Shown piece by piece: positions 36,476 through 44,736 of a stretch of DNA of 64,000 bases. This DNA is from CAZABC01 sp964483405. GTDB lineage: Bacteria > Chloroflexota > Limnocylindria > Limnocylindrales > CSP1-4. The notes under the pieces are model-generated. The model had not been told where the DNA came from. It searched no databases and was given only the letters and a program-made list of their open reading frames with translations. Every line of letters starts with the position of its first letter. The first letter of the stretch is position 1. The position numbers and the translations under genes are program-made. The stretch spans positions 1-64,000 of the forward strand of contig CAZABC010000005.1 of assembly GCA_964483405.1 (NCBI GenBank), given 5' to 3'.

Positions 36476-37923
36476 CCCAATCACCCCCCGACGGCGGTCG
36501 GTCCGTCGTCGCCCTCGTGCTGGCGGCCGGGCTCGGGACGCGGATGCGCTCGCGCACGCCGAAGGTCCTCCACCCGCTCTGCGGCCGGCCGATGCTCGCC
36601 TACGTCATCGACGCGGCGACCGCCGCGACCGGCCGGCGACCGGTCGTCGTCTACTCGCCGGCGACCGCGGCGATCCTCGACGCCTTCGAGGGGACGGCCG
36701 ACTTCGCCCTCCAGGCCGAGCCGCTCGGGACCGGCGACGCGGTGCGGGCCGGGCTCGCGGCGCTGCCGGAGGACGCGACCGAGGTCCTCGTCGTCTCCGG
36801 CGACGTCCCCCGCGTCCAGCCGGAGACGCTCGACGGGCTGCTCGAGGCCCGCCGCGACGACGCCGCGGTCATGACCCTCGTGGCGATCGACGCCTTCGAC
36901 CCGGGCGGGCTCGGCCGAGTGGTCCGGACGGCCGGCGGCTCGGTCGACCGGATCGTCGAGGAGAAGGACGCCGACGAGGCGGAGCTCGACATCGCCGAGG
37001 TGAACGCCGGGCTGTACGCCTTCGACGCGGCCTGGCTGCGCTCCCGGATCGGCGACCTCGAGCCATCTCCGGCGACCGGCGAGCTCTACCTCACCGAGCT
37101 CGTCTCGCTCGCCCGGGCTGAGGGTCGCCTGGTGACGGCCATCGACGTCGAGGACGACGGCCGCCTCACCGGGATCAACGACCGCGCCCAGCTCGCCCAG
37201 GCCGAGTGGGACCTGCGGACCGAGCTCAACCTCGCCCACATGCGGGCCGGGGTGACGATGGTCGATCCCTCGACGGTCTACCTCGAGCCGTCGGTCGAGC
37301 TCGCGTCGGACGTCGTCATCGAGCCGAACGTCATCCTCCGCGGCCGGACCCGCATCGGCGCCGGGACGACGATCGCGGCCGGCTCGCAGCTCGTCGACTC
37401 GGTCGTCGGGCGCGATTGCCGGGTCTGGGCGAGCGTCCTCGAGCGCGCTGAGGTCGGCGACCGGGTGACGATCGGGCCGTACGCGCACCTCCGGCCCGGC
37501 TCGGTCGTCGGCGACGACGTCGAGATCGGCAACTACGCCGAGATCAAGAACAGCCGGCTCGCGGCCCGGGTCAAGCAGCACCACATGAGCTACCTCGGCG
37601 ACGCCGAGGTCGGCGAGGGCACGAACGTCGGGGCCGGCACCATCACCGCGAACTACGACGGCGTCCGCAAGCACCGGACGACGATCGGCGCGGGCGTCTT
37701 CCTCGGGGTCGACACGATGCTCCGGGCGCCGGTCATCCTCGGCGACGGGTCGAAGACCGGCGCCGGCGCCGTCGTCACCAGGGACGTCCCGCCGGGCAAG
37801 CTCGCCGTCGGCATCCCGGCCCGGATCCGCGAGCCGCGCCGGCCGGACACCGAGCCGTCGCCTCCGGGTGAGGCGTCCCCCTCGGGCGAGCCGTCGGAAC
37901 CCGCAGCCGGGGGCGGTGCGTGA
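36472..37923 (+). CDS. glmU: Bifunctional GlmU: GlcN-1-P acetyltransferase and GlcNAc-1-P uridyltransferase
   Basis: GlmU carries out the last two steps to UDP-GlcNAc. The 483 residues contain the N-terminal nucleotidyltransferase (LAAGLGTRMRSRTPKVLHPL) and a C-terminal left-handed beta-helix with hexapeptide repeats. The acetyltransferase residues KQHHMSYLGDAEVG and GAGTITANYDG are present. A ~25-residue Pro/Ser/Glu tail is extra. GTG 36472 is chosen because it begins 13 residues before the conserved loop. It is coupled to the next gene by GTGA. Confidence 0.97.
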   Translation: MTQSPPDGGRSVVALVLAAGLGTRMRSRTPKVLHPLCGRPMLAYVIDAATAATGRRPVVVYSPATAAILDAFEGTADFALQAEPLGTGDAVRAGLAALPEDATEVLVVSGDVPRVQPETLDGLLEARRDDAAVMTLVAIDAFDPGGLGRVVRTAGGSVDRIVEEKDADEAELDIAEVNAGLYAFDAAWLRSRIGDLEPSPATGELYLTELVSLARAEGRLVTAIDVEDDGRLTGINDRAQLAQAEWDLRTELNLAHMRAGVTMVDPSTVYLEPSVELASDVVIEPNVILRGRTRIGAGTTIAAGSQLVDSVVGRDCRVWASVLERAEVGDRVTIGPYAHLRPGSVVGDDVEIGNYAEIKNSRLAARVKQHHMSYLGDAEVGEGTNVGAGTITANYDGVRKHRTTIGAGVFLGVDTMLRAPVILGDGSKTGAGAVVTRDVPPGKLAVGIPARIREPRRPDTEPSPPGEASPSGEPSEPAAGGGA

Positions 37924-39257
37924 GCGGGACGTTCGTCGAGCTGCTCGTCATCGTCCTGCTCGTCCTGCTCAACGGGGTCTTCGTCGCGGCCGAGATCGCC
38001 CTCGTCACCGTCCGCCGCAGCCGGCTCGATCAGCTCGAGGACGAGGGCAACCGCGGGGCGGAGCGGGTCCGCCGCCTCATCGAGGATCCGGGCCGCTTCC
38101 TCGCCGTCATCCAGCTCGGCATCACCTTCATCGGCTTCCTCGCCTCGGCCTTCGCTGCCGTGAGCCTCGTGACGACGCTGACCGACGCCCTCACCGGCAT
38201 CGGGGTCGCGGAGGCGTACGCCGCGCCGATCTCGCTCGTGCTCGTGACGATCCTCCTGTCGCTCTTCACGATCGTCTTCGGCGAGCTCGTCCCCAAGTCG
38301 CTCGCCCTCGCCCACCCGGACCGTTTCGCCCTCGCCCTCGCCCGCCCGGTCGACATCCTCGGGCGCCTCCTCGGCCCGGTCGTCGCGGTCCTGACGTCGG
38401 TGACGAACGCGATCGCCCACGCCCTCGGCGCGGAGGTGACCCGCGAGGCCCGGATCTCGGCCGAGGAGCTCAAGCTGATCGTCGAGCGCGGCGGCCAGCA
38501 GGGGATCCTCGAGGCCGAGGAGGAGCAGATGATCCACGCGGTCATCGAGCTGGGCGACCGGCGCCTCCACGAGGTCCTCGTCCCGCGGACCGACATGATC
38601 GCCCTGCCGGTCGACGCGACGTACGAGCAGGCGATCGACACGATCGTCGGCGAGGGCCACTCGCGGATCCCGGTCTACGAGGGGACGGTCGACGAGATCG
38701 TCGGGCTCCTCTACGCGAAGGACCTCCTGCCGATCCTCAAGGCCGGCGTCGATGAGCGGCCGGCCCTCCGCTCGCTGCTCCGGCCGCCGGTCTTCGTCCC
38801 CGAGTCGATGACGATCGACGACCTGCTCCACGAGTTCCAGCGCCGGAAGGTCCATATCGCGATCGTCCTCGACGAGTACGGCGGAACGGCCGGCATGGTG
38901 ACGATCGAGGACCTCCTCGAGGAGATCGTCGGCGAGATCCAGGACGAGTACGACACCGAGGAGCCGATGGTCGTCCGCCTCTCGGACGACGAGGCCCGGA
39001 TCGACGGACGGGCCTCGATCGACGACCTCGGCGAGACGTTCGACGTCGAGCTCGAGCTGGAGGACGAGGACGAGTACGACACCGTCGGCGGGTTGATCTT
39101 CCACCGCCTCGGTGACGTCCCCGAGCCGGGCGACGTCGTCAGGATCGACGACCTCGTCCTGACGGTCGAGTCGACCGACGGCCGGCGCGTCGGCAAGGTC
39201 CTCGTCGTCCGGGTCCGCGAGGGCGATGACCCTCGCCGCGGCGACGACGATCGCTAG
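37920..39257 (+). CDS. CNNM/CorC-type transporter-associated membrane protein
   Basis: Members of this family act in magnesium or cobalt transport and tolerance; names such as hemolysin are historical. The 445 residues show a DUF21 membrane domain with about four helices (VELLVIVLLVLLNGVFVAAE first), the EARISAEELKLIVERGG linker, two CBS domains (VPRTDMIALPVDA; HIAIVLDEYGGTAGMVTIED) and a C-terminal CorC_HlyC domain (YDTVGGLIFHRLGDVPEPGD). GTG 37920 overlaps glmU. The stop directly abuts the stop of the convergent prenyl synthase gene. Confidence 0.93.
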   Translation: MSGTFVELLVIVLLVLLNGVFVAAEIALVTVRRSRLDQLEDEGNRGAERVRRLIEDPGRFLAVIQLGITFIGFLASAFAAVSLVTTLTDALTGIGVAEAYAAPISLVLVTILLSLFTIVFGELVPKSLALAHPDRFALALARPVDILGRLLGPVVAVLTSVTNAIAHALGAEVTREARISAEELKLIVERGGQQGILEAEEEQMIHAVIELGDRRLHEVLVPRTDMIALPVDATYEQAIDTIVGEGHSRIPVYEGTVDEIVGLLYAKDLLPILKAGVDERPALRSLLRPPVFVPESMTIDDLLHEFQRRKVHIAIVLDEYGGTAGMVTIEDLLEEIVGEIQDEYDTEEPMVVRLSDDEARIDGRASIDDLGETFDVELELEDEDEYDTVGGLIFHRLGDVPEPGDVVRIDDLVLTVESTDGRRVGKVLVVRVREGDDPRRGDDDR

Positions 39258-40283
39258 TCAGGCGCTGATCACCGAGACGATGATCTCCTCGATCCGGCGG
39301 CGGGCCGCGGCGTCGACGACGCCGGCGCCATCGAGGTGGGCCAGCGCCTCGTCGCGGTAGCGGCGGGCCTCGTCACGGGTGTAGTCGCGGGCCCCGATCC
39401 GCTCGAGGATCGCGACGGCTTCCGCGACCTCTTCGGGCGAGGGGTCGGCGTGCCGGTAGAGCGCCTCGAGCCGGGCCCGGTCGGCCGGACCCGCGTTCTC
39501 GAAGGCGTAGATGACCGGCAGCGTCTTCTTGTGGCGGGCGAGGTCGGACGGCTCCTTGCCGGTCGCCTGCTCCTGGCCCCAGATGCCGAGCAGGTCGTCG
39601 TTGAGCTGGAAGGCGAGCCCGAGCGCCCAGCCGAAGCGGCGATACCGCTCGATGACCGCCTCGTCGTCGGTGGCGAGCAGCGCGCCTGCCTCGATCGAGG
39701 CCGAGATGAGGGCGGCCGTCTTGCGGCCGATCATGTCGAAGTACAGCTCGACCGACATCGTCTCGTCGTGCTCCGACGTCCAGATGTCGATGTACTGGCC
39801 CTCGCACAGCCGGAGGCACGTCTCGTCGTAGAGCCGCATCAGCCGAAGGACCTTCGCGTCGCTGAACCCGAGATCCGTCAGCCGGTGGAGGGCGATCCGC
39901 GACAGGGTGAAGAGTGCGTCGCCGGTGTTGATCGCCTGGGGGATGCCCCAGCGGGCCCAGACCGTCGCCCGATGGCGGCGCTCCTCGTCGCCGTCCTCGA
40001 TGTCGTCGTGGACGAGGCTGAAGTTGTGGCCGAGCTCGACGGCGGCCGCGCCCGGCAGCGCCGGCCGGTGATCGCCGGTGATCGAGGCGTAGGCGAGCAG
40101 GCCCAGGAGCGGCCGCATCCGCTTGCCGGCCGGCGCGCCGGAGCCATCGAGGCCGAGGTGGTAGCGGACCATCTCGTACATCCCGGCGGTCGAGGGGTCG
40201 CGGTCGCCGACGAGCCGGAGGATCTCGTCCTCGGTGTCGGCGATGAGGCTGGCGAAGTCGGAGGTGGGGACGGTCGTCGGCAT
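39258..40283 (-). CDS. Polyprenyl (geranylgeranyl-type) diphosphate synthase
   Basis: Trans-prenyltransferases condense isopentenyl diphosphate into longer chains. The 341 residues contain GKRMRPLLGLLAY, the first Asp-rich motif VHDDIEDGD near 95, GDALFTLSRIAL, and the second motif as LNDDLLG, where the last Asp is Gly as in several actinobacterial GGPP-type enzymes. Product length cannot be told from sequence. ATG (40283-40281) is preceded by a TACACT box 7 bases upstream and no Shine-Dalgarno sequence. The stop has no spacing from that of the CorC-type gene. Confidence 0.93.
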   Translation of the reverse strand: MPTTVPTSDFASLIADTEDEILRLVGDRDPSTAGMYEMVRYHLGLDGSGAPAGKRMRPLLGLLAYASITGDHRPALPGAAAVELGHNFSLVHDDIEDGDEERRHRATVWARWGIPQAINTGDALFTLSRIALHRLTDLGFSDAKVLRLMRLYDETCLRLCEGQYIDIWTSEHDETMSVELYFDMIGRKTAALISASIEAGALLATDDEAVIERYRRFGWALGLAFQLNDDLLGIWGQEQATGKEPSDLARHKKTLPVIYAFENAGPADRARLEALYRHADPSPEEVAEAVAILERIGARDYTRDEARRYRDEALAHLDGAGVVDAAARRRIEEIIVSVISA

Positions 40284-40290
40284 CGGGGGG

Positions 40291-40296
40291 AGTGTA
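40291..40296 (-). promoter_or_regulatory. Candidate -10 (TACACT) for leaderless prenyl synthase gene
   Basis: Read on the minus strand, TACACT ends 7 bases before the ATG at 40283, with only C/G between and no Shine-Dalgarno sequence. It lies in the 81-base divergent gap shared with recO, whose own box faces the other way. Confidence 0.5.
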
Positions 40297-40352
40297 GCGG
40301 TCCGCATGGTGGGGGTTCGCCCGGCGCCCCCACCCGGATGATCCGGCGGTGG

Positions 40353-40358
40353 TACCGT
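40353..40358 (+). promoter_or_regulatory. Candidate -10 (TACCGT) for leaderless recO
   Basis: TACCGT ends 6 bases before GTG 40365, the same spacing as at tsaE and the MutL-like gene. There is no Shine-Dalgarno sequence between. No clear -35 is present. Confidence 0.45.
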
Positions 40359-40364
40359 CGGCCC

Positions 40365-41171
40365 GTGCCCAGCCGCCGCCTGTACGCGACCGACGCGATC
40401 GTCCTCTCCCGCTTCGAGCTCGGCGAGGCCGACCGTGTCCTGACGCTGATCACCCCCGAGCTCGGCAAGGTCAGGGTCATCGCCAAGGGGATCCGCCGAC
40501 CGAGCTCGCGGCTCGGGGGCAGCCTCGAGCCGTTCGCCGAGCTCCACGTCAACCTCGCCCGCGGCCGGACGTTCGACGTCGTGACCGGCGTCGCCGTCGG
40601 GCGGGCCTTCCTGCGGATGCGCGACTCGCTCGAGAGCGCCGCCACGGCCTGGTACCTGGCCGAGCTCGCCGACCGTTCGCTCGAGGAGCGCCATGCCGCC
40701 GAGCCGGTCTATCTGCTCCTCCGCCGGGCGTACGAGCTGCTCGAGGCGGGGATGGCGCCGGACCGGGTCGCCCGCTGGTACGAGGTGCATCTCGCCGACG
40801 AGCTCGGATTCCGGCCCGAGGTCGATCGCTGCGTCGAGTGCGACCGGGTCCTCGAGGCCGGCGAGGCGTTCCGCTGGGTGCCGACCCTCGGTGGCGTCCT
40901 CTGCGAGCGCTGCCCAGGACCGCCGGCTGCGACGACGCGGCTCTCGCTCGAGGCGCTCAAGCTCCTCAAGGCCTACCAGCGCCTCGACGTCGAGGCGCTC
41001 GCCGCCCTCCGGCTGCCGGTCGCGGTCGAGGGGGAGGTCGAGGAGGCGATGCGGTCCTTCATCCGGATCGTCCTCGAGCGGGACGCCCGTTCGCTCGGCT
41101 TCCTCGACGAGGTCCGGGCCGGCCACGCATACGATGCCGCGACCGCCGGCGGCGCAGGGAGGATCCCATGA
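40365..41171 (+). CDS. recO: DNA repair protein RecO
   Basis: RecO loads RecA onto SSB-coated DNA with RecR. GTG 40365 gives 268 residues: an N-terminal OB fold (ATDAIVLSRFELGEADRVLTL), a helical middle, and a zinc site with CVEC and LCERC near residues 155-185. Length is normal. The stop overlaps the next gene by ATGA. Confidence 0.94.
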   Translation: MPSRRLYATDAIVLSRFELGEADRVLTLITPELGKVRVIAKGIRRPSSRLGGSLEPFAELHVNLARGRTFDVVTGVAVGRAFLRMRDSLESAATAWYLAELADRSLEERHAAEPVYLLLRRAYELLEAGMAPDRVARWYEVHLADELGFRPEVDRCVECDRVLEAGEAFRWVPTLGGVLCERCPGPPAATTRLSLEALKLLKAYQRLDVEALAALRLPVAVEGEVEEAMRSFIRIVLERDARSLGFLDEVRAGHAYDAATAGGAGRIP

Positions 41172-41587
41172 TCGACGGCACCACGGAACCCGGCGCCCGG
41201 GCGCTCGATCGGCTCGGTCGCGAGCTCGTCATCTGGCTGACGACCGTCGCGCCATCGGGCCAGCCGCAGAGCGCCCCGGTGTGGTTCCTCTGGGAGGACG
41301 ACGCGATCCTCGTCTACAGCGTCAAGGGCTCGGCGCGGGCCCGGAACATCGCGGGCCAGCCGCGCGTCGCGCTCAACCTCAACTCGTCGCCGGGTGGCGG
41401 CGACCTCGTGGTCCTCGAAGGCGAGGCCGTCCTCGATCCCTCGATCCCAGCGTCGTCCGACCACCCGGCGTACGCGGCCAAGTACCGCCCGCTCCTCGAC
41501 GAGTACGGGTGGACCCCCGAGTACTTCGCGACCGAGTATCCCGACCCGATCCGGATCCGGGTGACGAAGGCCCGGGTCGGCGGCTGA
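41168..41587 (+). CDS. PPOX-class (FMN/F420-binding split-barrel) protein
   Basis: The 139-residue protein has the pyridoxamine-phosphate-oxidase-like fold: IWLTTVAPSGQPQSAPVWFLWEDDAILVYS then KARNIAGQP-type ARNIAGQPRVALNL. This pattern matches the small F420- or FMN-dependent reductase subgroup, with a C-terminus IRIRVTKARVGG. The cofactor cannot be decided here. ATG 41168 overlaps recO. Confidence 0.85.
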   Translation: MIDGTTEPGARALDRLGRELVIWLTTVAPSGQPQSAPVWFLWEDDAILVYSVKGSARARNIAGQPRVALNLNSSPGGGDLVVLEGEAVLDPSIPASSDHPAYAAKYRPLLDEYGWTPEYFATEYPDPIRIRVTKARVGG

Positions 41588-41608
41588 GGACGGCGCGCCG
41601 CCAACTGC

Positions 41609-41631
41609 GGCCCGGCATCGCCGCCCGGGCC
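41609..41631 (+). terminator. GC-rich hairpin after recO-PPOX pair
   Basis: GGCCCGG (41609-41615) pairs perfectly with CCGGGCC (41625-41631) across a 9-base loop, 21 bases after the stop. There is no T-tract, so it may be a weak or Rho-assisted end. It precedes the glyS promoter box. Confidence 0.35.
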
Positions 41632-41657
41632 ATCGTCGCCCCTCGGCCCCCCTCTGC

Positions 41658-41663
41658 TAGCAT
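41658..41663 (+). promoter_or_regulatory. Candidate -10 (TAGCAT) of glyS
   Basis: TAGCAT is the same hexamer as before the MutL-like gene, but here it sits 66 bases before GTG 41730, giving a normal leader with GAGGAG about 10 bases before the start. No T-box-like structure is apparent. Confidence 0.4.
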
Positions 41664-41729
41664 CGGGCGGTCATCTCCAGCCCGCGACCGTCCCTGCCAC
41701 GGCCGGCCGCCCCCGAGGAGCCCGTTCCC

Positions 41730-43151
41730 GTGACGGACCAGCCCACCCCGGCCGACCGCGCCCCCGACGCGGAGATCGCCCCGGCCATCCGCGACCTCGA
41801 CACGATCGTCTCGCTCTCGAAGCGACGCGGCTTCATCTTCCCGTCGAGCGAGATCTACGGCGGCATCAACGCCGTCTGGGACTACGGTCCGCTCGGGGTC
41901 GAGCTGAAGAACAACGTCAAGCGGGCCTGGTGGCGGGCGATGGTCCAGGAGCGCGACGACATCGTCGGACTCGACGCGGGGATCCTCATGGCTCCCCAGG
42001 TCTGGGTGACCTCGGGCCACGTCGCCGAGTTCAACGACCCGATGGTCGAGTGCGGCGAGTGCCGCCGCCGCTACCGGGTCGACGAGTTCACCGGCGCCGA
42101 GGACCTCGGGCCGGCCGAGCTGCTCGACCCCGGCATCGTCGATCGGCTCGGGCTCGCCTGTCCGAACGACGGCGGGCCCCTCGGAGCGCCGCGCCGCTTC
42201 AACCTCATGCTCAAGACCTTCCTCGGCCCGGTCGAGGACGAGGCTGCCGTCGTCTACCTCCGGCCCGAGACCGCCCAGGGCATCTACGTCAACTACCGGA
42301 ACGTGCGCGACACGGCCCGCAAGAAGATCCCGTTCGGGATCGCCCAGGTCGGCAAGGCCTTCCGGAACGAGATCAGCCCGGGCAACTTCGTCTTCCGGAT
42401 GCGCGAGTTCGAGCAGATGGAGATGCAGTACTTCGTCCACGAAGCCGCCGCCGCCGGCCACTTCGAGGCCTGGCTGCCGCGCCGGCGCTCCTGGTACGAG
42501 GCCTACGGCGTCACCCCCGAGCGGCTCCGCTTCCGCGAACACCGCGCCGACGAGCTCGCCCACTACGCCAAGCGGGCGGTCGACGTCGAGTACCGATTCC
42601 CGTTCGGCTGGAAGGAGCTCGAGGGCATCCACAACCGCGGTGACTGGGACCTCGGGCGCCACGCGCAGGCGTCGGGCGAGAACCTCGAGTACTTCGACCC
42701 CGCGACCGAGGAGCACTTCATCCCCTGGGTCATCGAGACGTCGGCGGGCGCCGACCGGGCGGCCTTCACCTTCCTCATCGACGCTTACCGCGAGGAAGAG
42801 GTCCGCGGTGAGAAGCGGGTCGTGCTCGGGCTGCACCCCGATCTCGCGCCGTACAAGGTCGCCGTCCTGCCGCTCCTCAAGAAGCGGCCCGAGATCGTCG
42901 AGCTCTGCCACAAGCTCAAGGCCGACCTCCAGCGCCACACGATGGCGGTCTACGACGACACCGCGGCGATCGGCAAGCTCTACCGCCGCCAGGACGAGAT
43001 CGGCACCCCCTGGTGCGTCACCGTCGACGTCGACTCGCTCGAGGACGGCGCCGCGACCGTCCGCGACCGCGATACGATGACCCAGGAGCGGATCCCGCTC
43101 GAGGGCATCACCCGGGCCATCCTCGACCGGCTCGAGGCCGCCCGGCCGTAG
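41730..43151 (+). CDS. glyS: Glycyl-tRNA synthetase, alpha2 type
   Basis: This class II enzyme charges tRNA-Gly. The 473 residues are of the homodimeric (glyQS) type: SLSKRRGFIFPSSEIYGG, DYGPLGVELKNNVK, motif 2 FRNEISPGNFVFRMREFEQ and motif 3 around VVLGLHPDLAPYKVAVLP. An inserted zinc-type CGEC lies near residue 107 with partner residues CPND. GTG 41730 follows GAGGAG. It is monocistronic, with its own promoter box and a strong hairpin after it. Confidence 0.97.
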   Translation: MTDQPTPADRAPDAEIAPAIRDLDTIVSLSKRRGFIFPSSEIYGGINAVWDYGPLGVELKNNVKRAWWRAMVQERDDIVGLDAGILMAPQVWVTSGHVAEFNDPMVECGECRRRYRVDEFTGAEDLGPAELLDPGIVDRLGLACPNDGGPLGAPRRFNLMLKTFLGPVEDEAAVVYLRPETAQGIYVNYRNVRDTARKKIPFGIAQVGKAFRNEISPGNFVFRMREFEQMEMQYFVHEAAAAGHFEAWLPRRRSWYEAYGVTPERLRFREHRADELAHYAKRAVDVEYRFPFGWKELEGIHNRGDWDLGRHAQASGENLEYFDPATEEHFIPWVIETSAGADRAAFTFLIDAYREEEVRGEKRVVLGLHPDLAPYKVAVLPLLKKRPEIVELCHKLKADLQRHTMAVYDDTAAIGKLYRRQDEIGTPWCVTVDVDSLEDGAATVRDRDTMTQERIPLEGITRAILDRLEAARP

Positions 43152-43161
43152 CGGACGCCGA

Positions 43162-43196
43162 GGCCCCGGGCGCCGACACCGGCGCGCCCCGGGGCC
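43162..43196 (+). terminator. Strong GC hairpin after glyS
   Basis: GGCCCCGGG (43162-43170) pairs with CCCGGGGCC (43188-43196). Inside it CGCC (43171-43174) pairs with GGCG (43181-43184) around a 6-base loop, leaving a 3-base bulge. It starts 11 bases after the stop. No T-run follows. Confidence 0.5.
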
Positions 43197-43219
43197 GCGG
43201 CGCAGGGAGCCACGACGCG

Positions 43220-43960
43220 ATGGCATCGTCGATGGACCGAGCGTCGATGGGTGAGCGGCCGCGCGCGTCGGCCGGCGTCCTGCTCGGGTTCCTCGCCGGG
43301 GTCGCCGGGCTCGCCGCCGGGATCACCCTCGTCTTCCTCGGGATGCGGGCGGTCATGGAGATCGGCGGCGCCTGCGCCACCGGCGGGCCGTACGTGCCGG
43401 CGGTCGAGTGTCCCGAGGGCGTGCCGGCGGTGACGCTCATCGGGGTCTTCGGCGGGCTGGCCGGCGCGTTCCTCGCGACGGCCTGTGGCGCCCGGATCCC
43501 CGGCCCGTGGGGTGCGATCGCGCTGCTGGCCTGGCCGGCCCTGTTCATCAGCCTCGGCTGGAACTTCCTCGAGTCCGGGCTCGACCCGCCCGGCCAGGAC
43601 GGGCTGGAGTGGGGCTGGCTGTTCTGCGGCGTCGTCTTCGTGGCCATGGGTGCAGTCCCGCTCTTGGTGGCGATCCGCTGGCGCGACGACGTCCGCGCGG
43701 GCGTGGTCGCGACGCAGCTCGACGCGACCGCCTGGCCGCGCCTCAGCCGGGTCGACCCCGAGCTGGTCCGGCGGGCCGCCCTGTCGACCGACCACCCGAT
43801 GCCGATGCCGATGGCCGGGACGGCGGCCCCGGAGGCCCCGGCGGCGCGGGGGCTCGTCGACGAGCTCGAGCGGCTCGCGGCGCTGCGCGACCGCGGCGAC
43901 CTGACGGCCGACGAGTACGCTGCCGCCAAGCGGGCCCTGCTCGGCGAGGCCGTCCCGTGA
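43220..43960 (+). CDS. Membrane protein with C-terminal SHOCT domain
   Basis: The 246-residue protein has about four membrane helices (residues ~17-45, 72-90, 95-115, 130-150), a short cytoplasmic linker rich in Met/Pro, and a C-terminal SHOCT domain (LVDELERLAALRDRGDLTADEYAAAKRALL). SHOCT modules are short oligomerisation domains. No enzymatic motif is seen. ATG 43220 follows AGGGAG. It may be cotranscribed with the 36-residue gene 10 bases downstream. Confidence 0.8.
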   Translation: MASSMDRASMGERPRASAGVLLGFLAGVAGLAAGITLVFLGMRAVMEIGGACATGGPYVPAVECPEGVPAVTLIGVFGGLAGAFLATACGARIPGPWGAIALLAWPALFISLGWNFLESGLDPPGQDGLEWGWLFCGVVFVAMGAVPLLVAIRWRDDVRAGVVATQLDATAWPRLSRVDPELVRRAALSTDHPMPMPMAGTAAPEAPAARGLVDELERLAALRDRGDLTADEYAAAKRALLGEAVP

Positions 43961-43970
43961 GGGCCGGACG

Positions 43971-44081
43971 ATGAGGGCTCCGCGCTGGCTCCTCGGGGCG
44001 GTCGTCGTGGCCGCGTTCGCGGGCATCGCCCTGGGAGTTTGGCTGTACGGCGTGCTGGCAGGCGGCGCCGCGCCGGTCTGA
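43971..44081 (+). CDS. 36-residue single-helix membrane peptide
   Basis: ATG 43971 opens a short frame coding for a basic start (MRAPRW), one hydrophobic helix (LLGAVVVAAFAGIALGVWLYGVL split by no charge) and a Gly/Ala tail. It lies between the SHOCT-domain gene and the ECF sigma gene. GGGCCGGA upstream is a poor ribosome-binding site. It is likely but not certain to be translated; it could be a small accessory subunit. Confidence 0.5.
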   Translation: MRAPRWLLGAVVVAAFAGIALGVWLYGVLAGGAAPV

Positions 44082-44094
44082 TCTCGGGCAGCCG

Positions 44095-44128
44095 GGAACC
44101 GTTCGAGCGCCGCGCGCGACATACCATC
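44095..44128 (+). promoter_or_regulatory. Possible promoter of the ECF sigma operon
   Basis: GGAACC (44095-44100) resembles ECF-type -35 elements, with CGACAT about 17 bases further. A separate TACCAT box is at 44123-44128. Either could drive the sigma gene; the first would mean autoregulation. Confidence 0.3.
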
Positions 44129-44172
44129 GGGAGCGCGACGACGACCGTCGCGCCGGCATGGAAGGGGCCGCC

Positions 44173-44736
44173 GTGGATCAGCGTGGGCTCGTCGAACGAG
44201 CGCGGCGAGGCGATCATGACGCCTTCGCAGTGCTCGTCGGTGCGTCCATCGCGCGGCTGGACGCGGCGGCCCGCCTCATCCTCCGGGACCCCGACCTCGC
44301 GCGGGACGCGGTCCAGGAGGGCTTCATCGGCGCCTGGCGGAACCTGCCGACCCTCCGCGATCCGGATCGCTTCGAGGCGTGGCTCCGTCGCCTGGTCATC
44401 CGCGCCTGCATCGACATCCTCCGACGGCGGGGGCGGCGGCCGATCGAGGTCGAGCTCTCGCCGATCGAGGCGCCGACGGTGACCGACCTCGCGTCGATCG
44501 TCGCCGACCGCGACCTCCTCGACGCCGCGCTGCGACGGCTCCGGCCCGAGTGGCGCGCCGTCGTCGTCCTGCACTACTACCTCGGGTTGCCGCTGCCCGA
44601 CGTCGCGTCGACGCTCGGCATCCCGACCGGCACCGCCAAGTCGCGCCTGCACCGGTCACTCCAGGAGATGCGCGCCACGATCGACGCCGACCTGGAGTCC
44701 CCGCGCGCCACCATCCCGGGAGAGCAGTACGCATGA
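44173..44736 (+). CDS. ECF-family RNA polymerase sigma factor
   Basis: The 187 residues have sigma region 2 (AFAVLVGASIARLDAAARLI, then AVQEGFIGAWRNLPTLRDPDRFEAWLRRLV) and region 4 (WRAVVVLHYYLGLPLPDVASTLGIPTGTAKSRLHR). I chose GTG 44173 because GGAAGGGG lies 5 bases upstream; ATG 44158 is in frame but has no ribosome-binding site. The stop overlaps a gene for a membrane-anchored propeller protein, so the pair probably forms a sigma/sensor unit. Confidence 0.92.
   Translation: MDQRGLVERARRGDHDAFAVLVGASIARLDAAARLILRDPDLARDAVQEGFIGAWRNLPTLRDPDRFEAWLRRLVIRACIDILRRRGRRPIEVELSPIEAPTVTDLASIVADRDLLDAALRRLRPEWRAVVVLHYYLGLPLPDVASTLGIPTGTAKSRLHRSLQEMRATIDADLESPRATIPGEQYA

Noticed and set aside
41588..41729. 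T-box or tRNA gene before glyS
   Set aside because: No cloverleaf, no T-box sequence and no antiterminator-like pairing could be found; only a short hairpin and a -10-like box.
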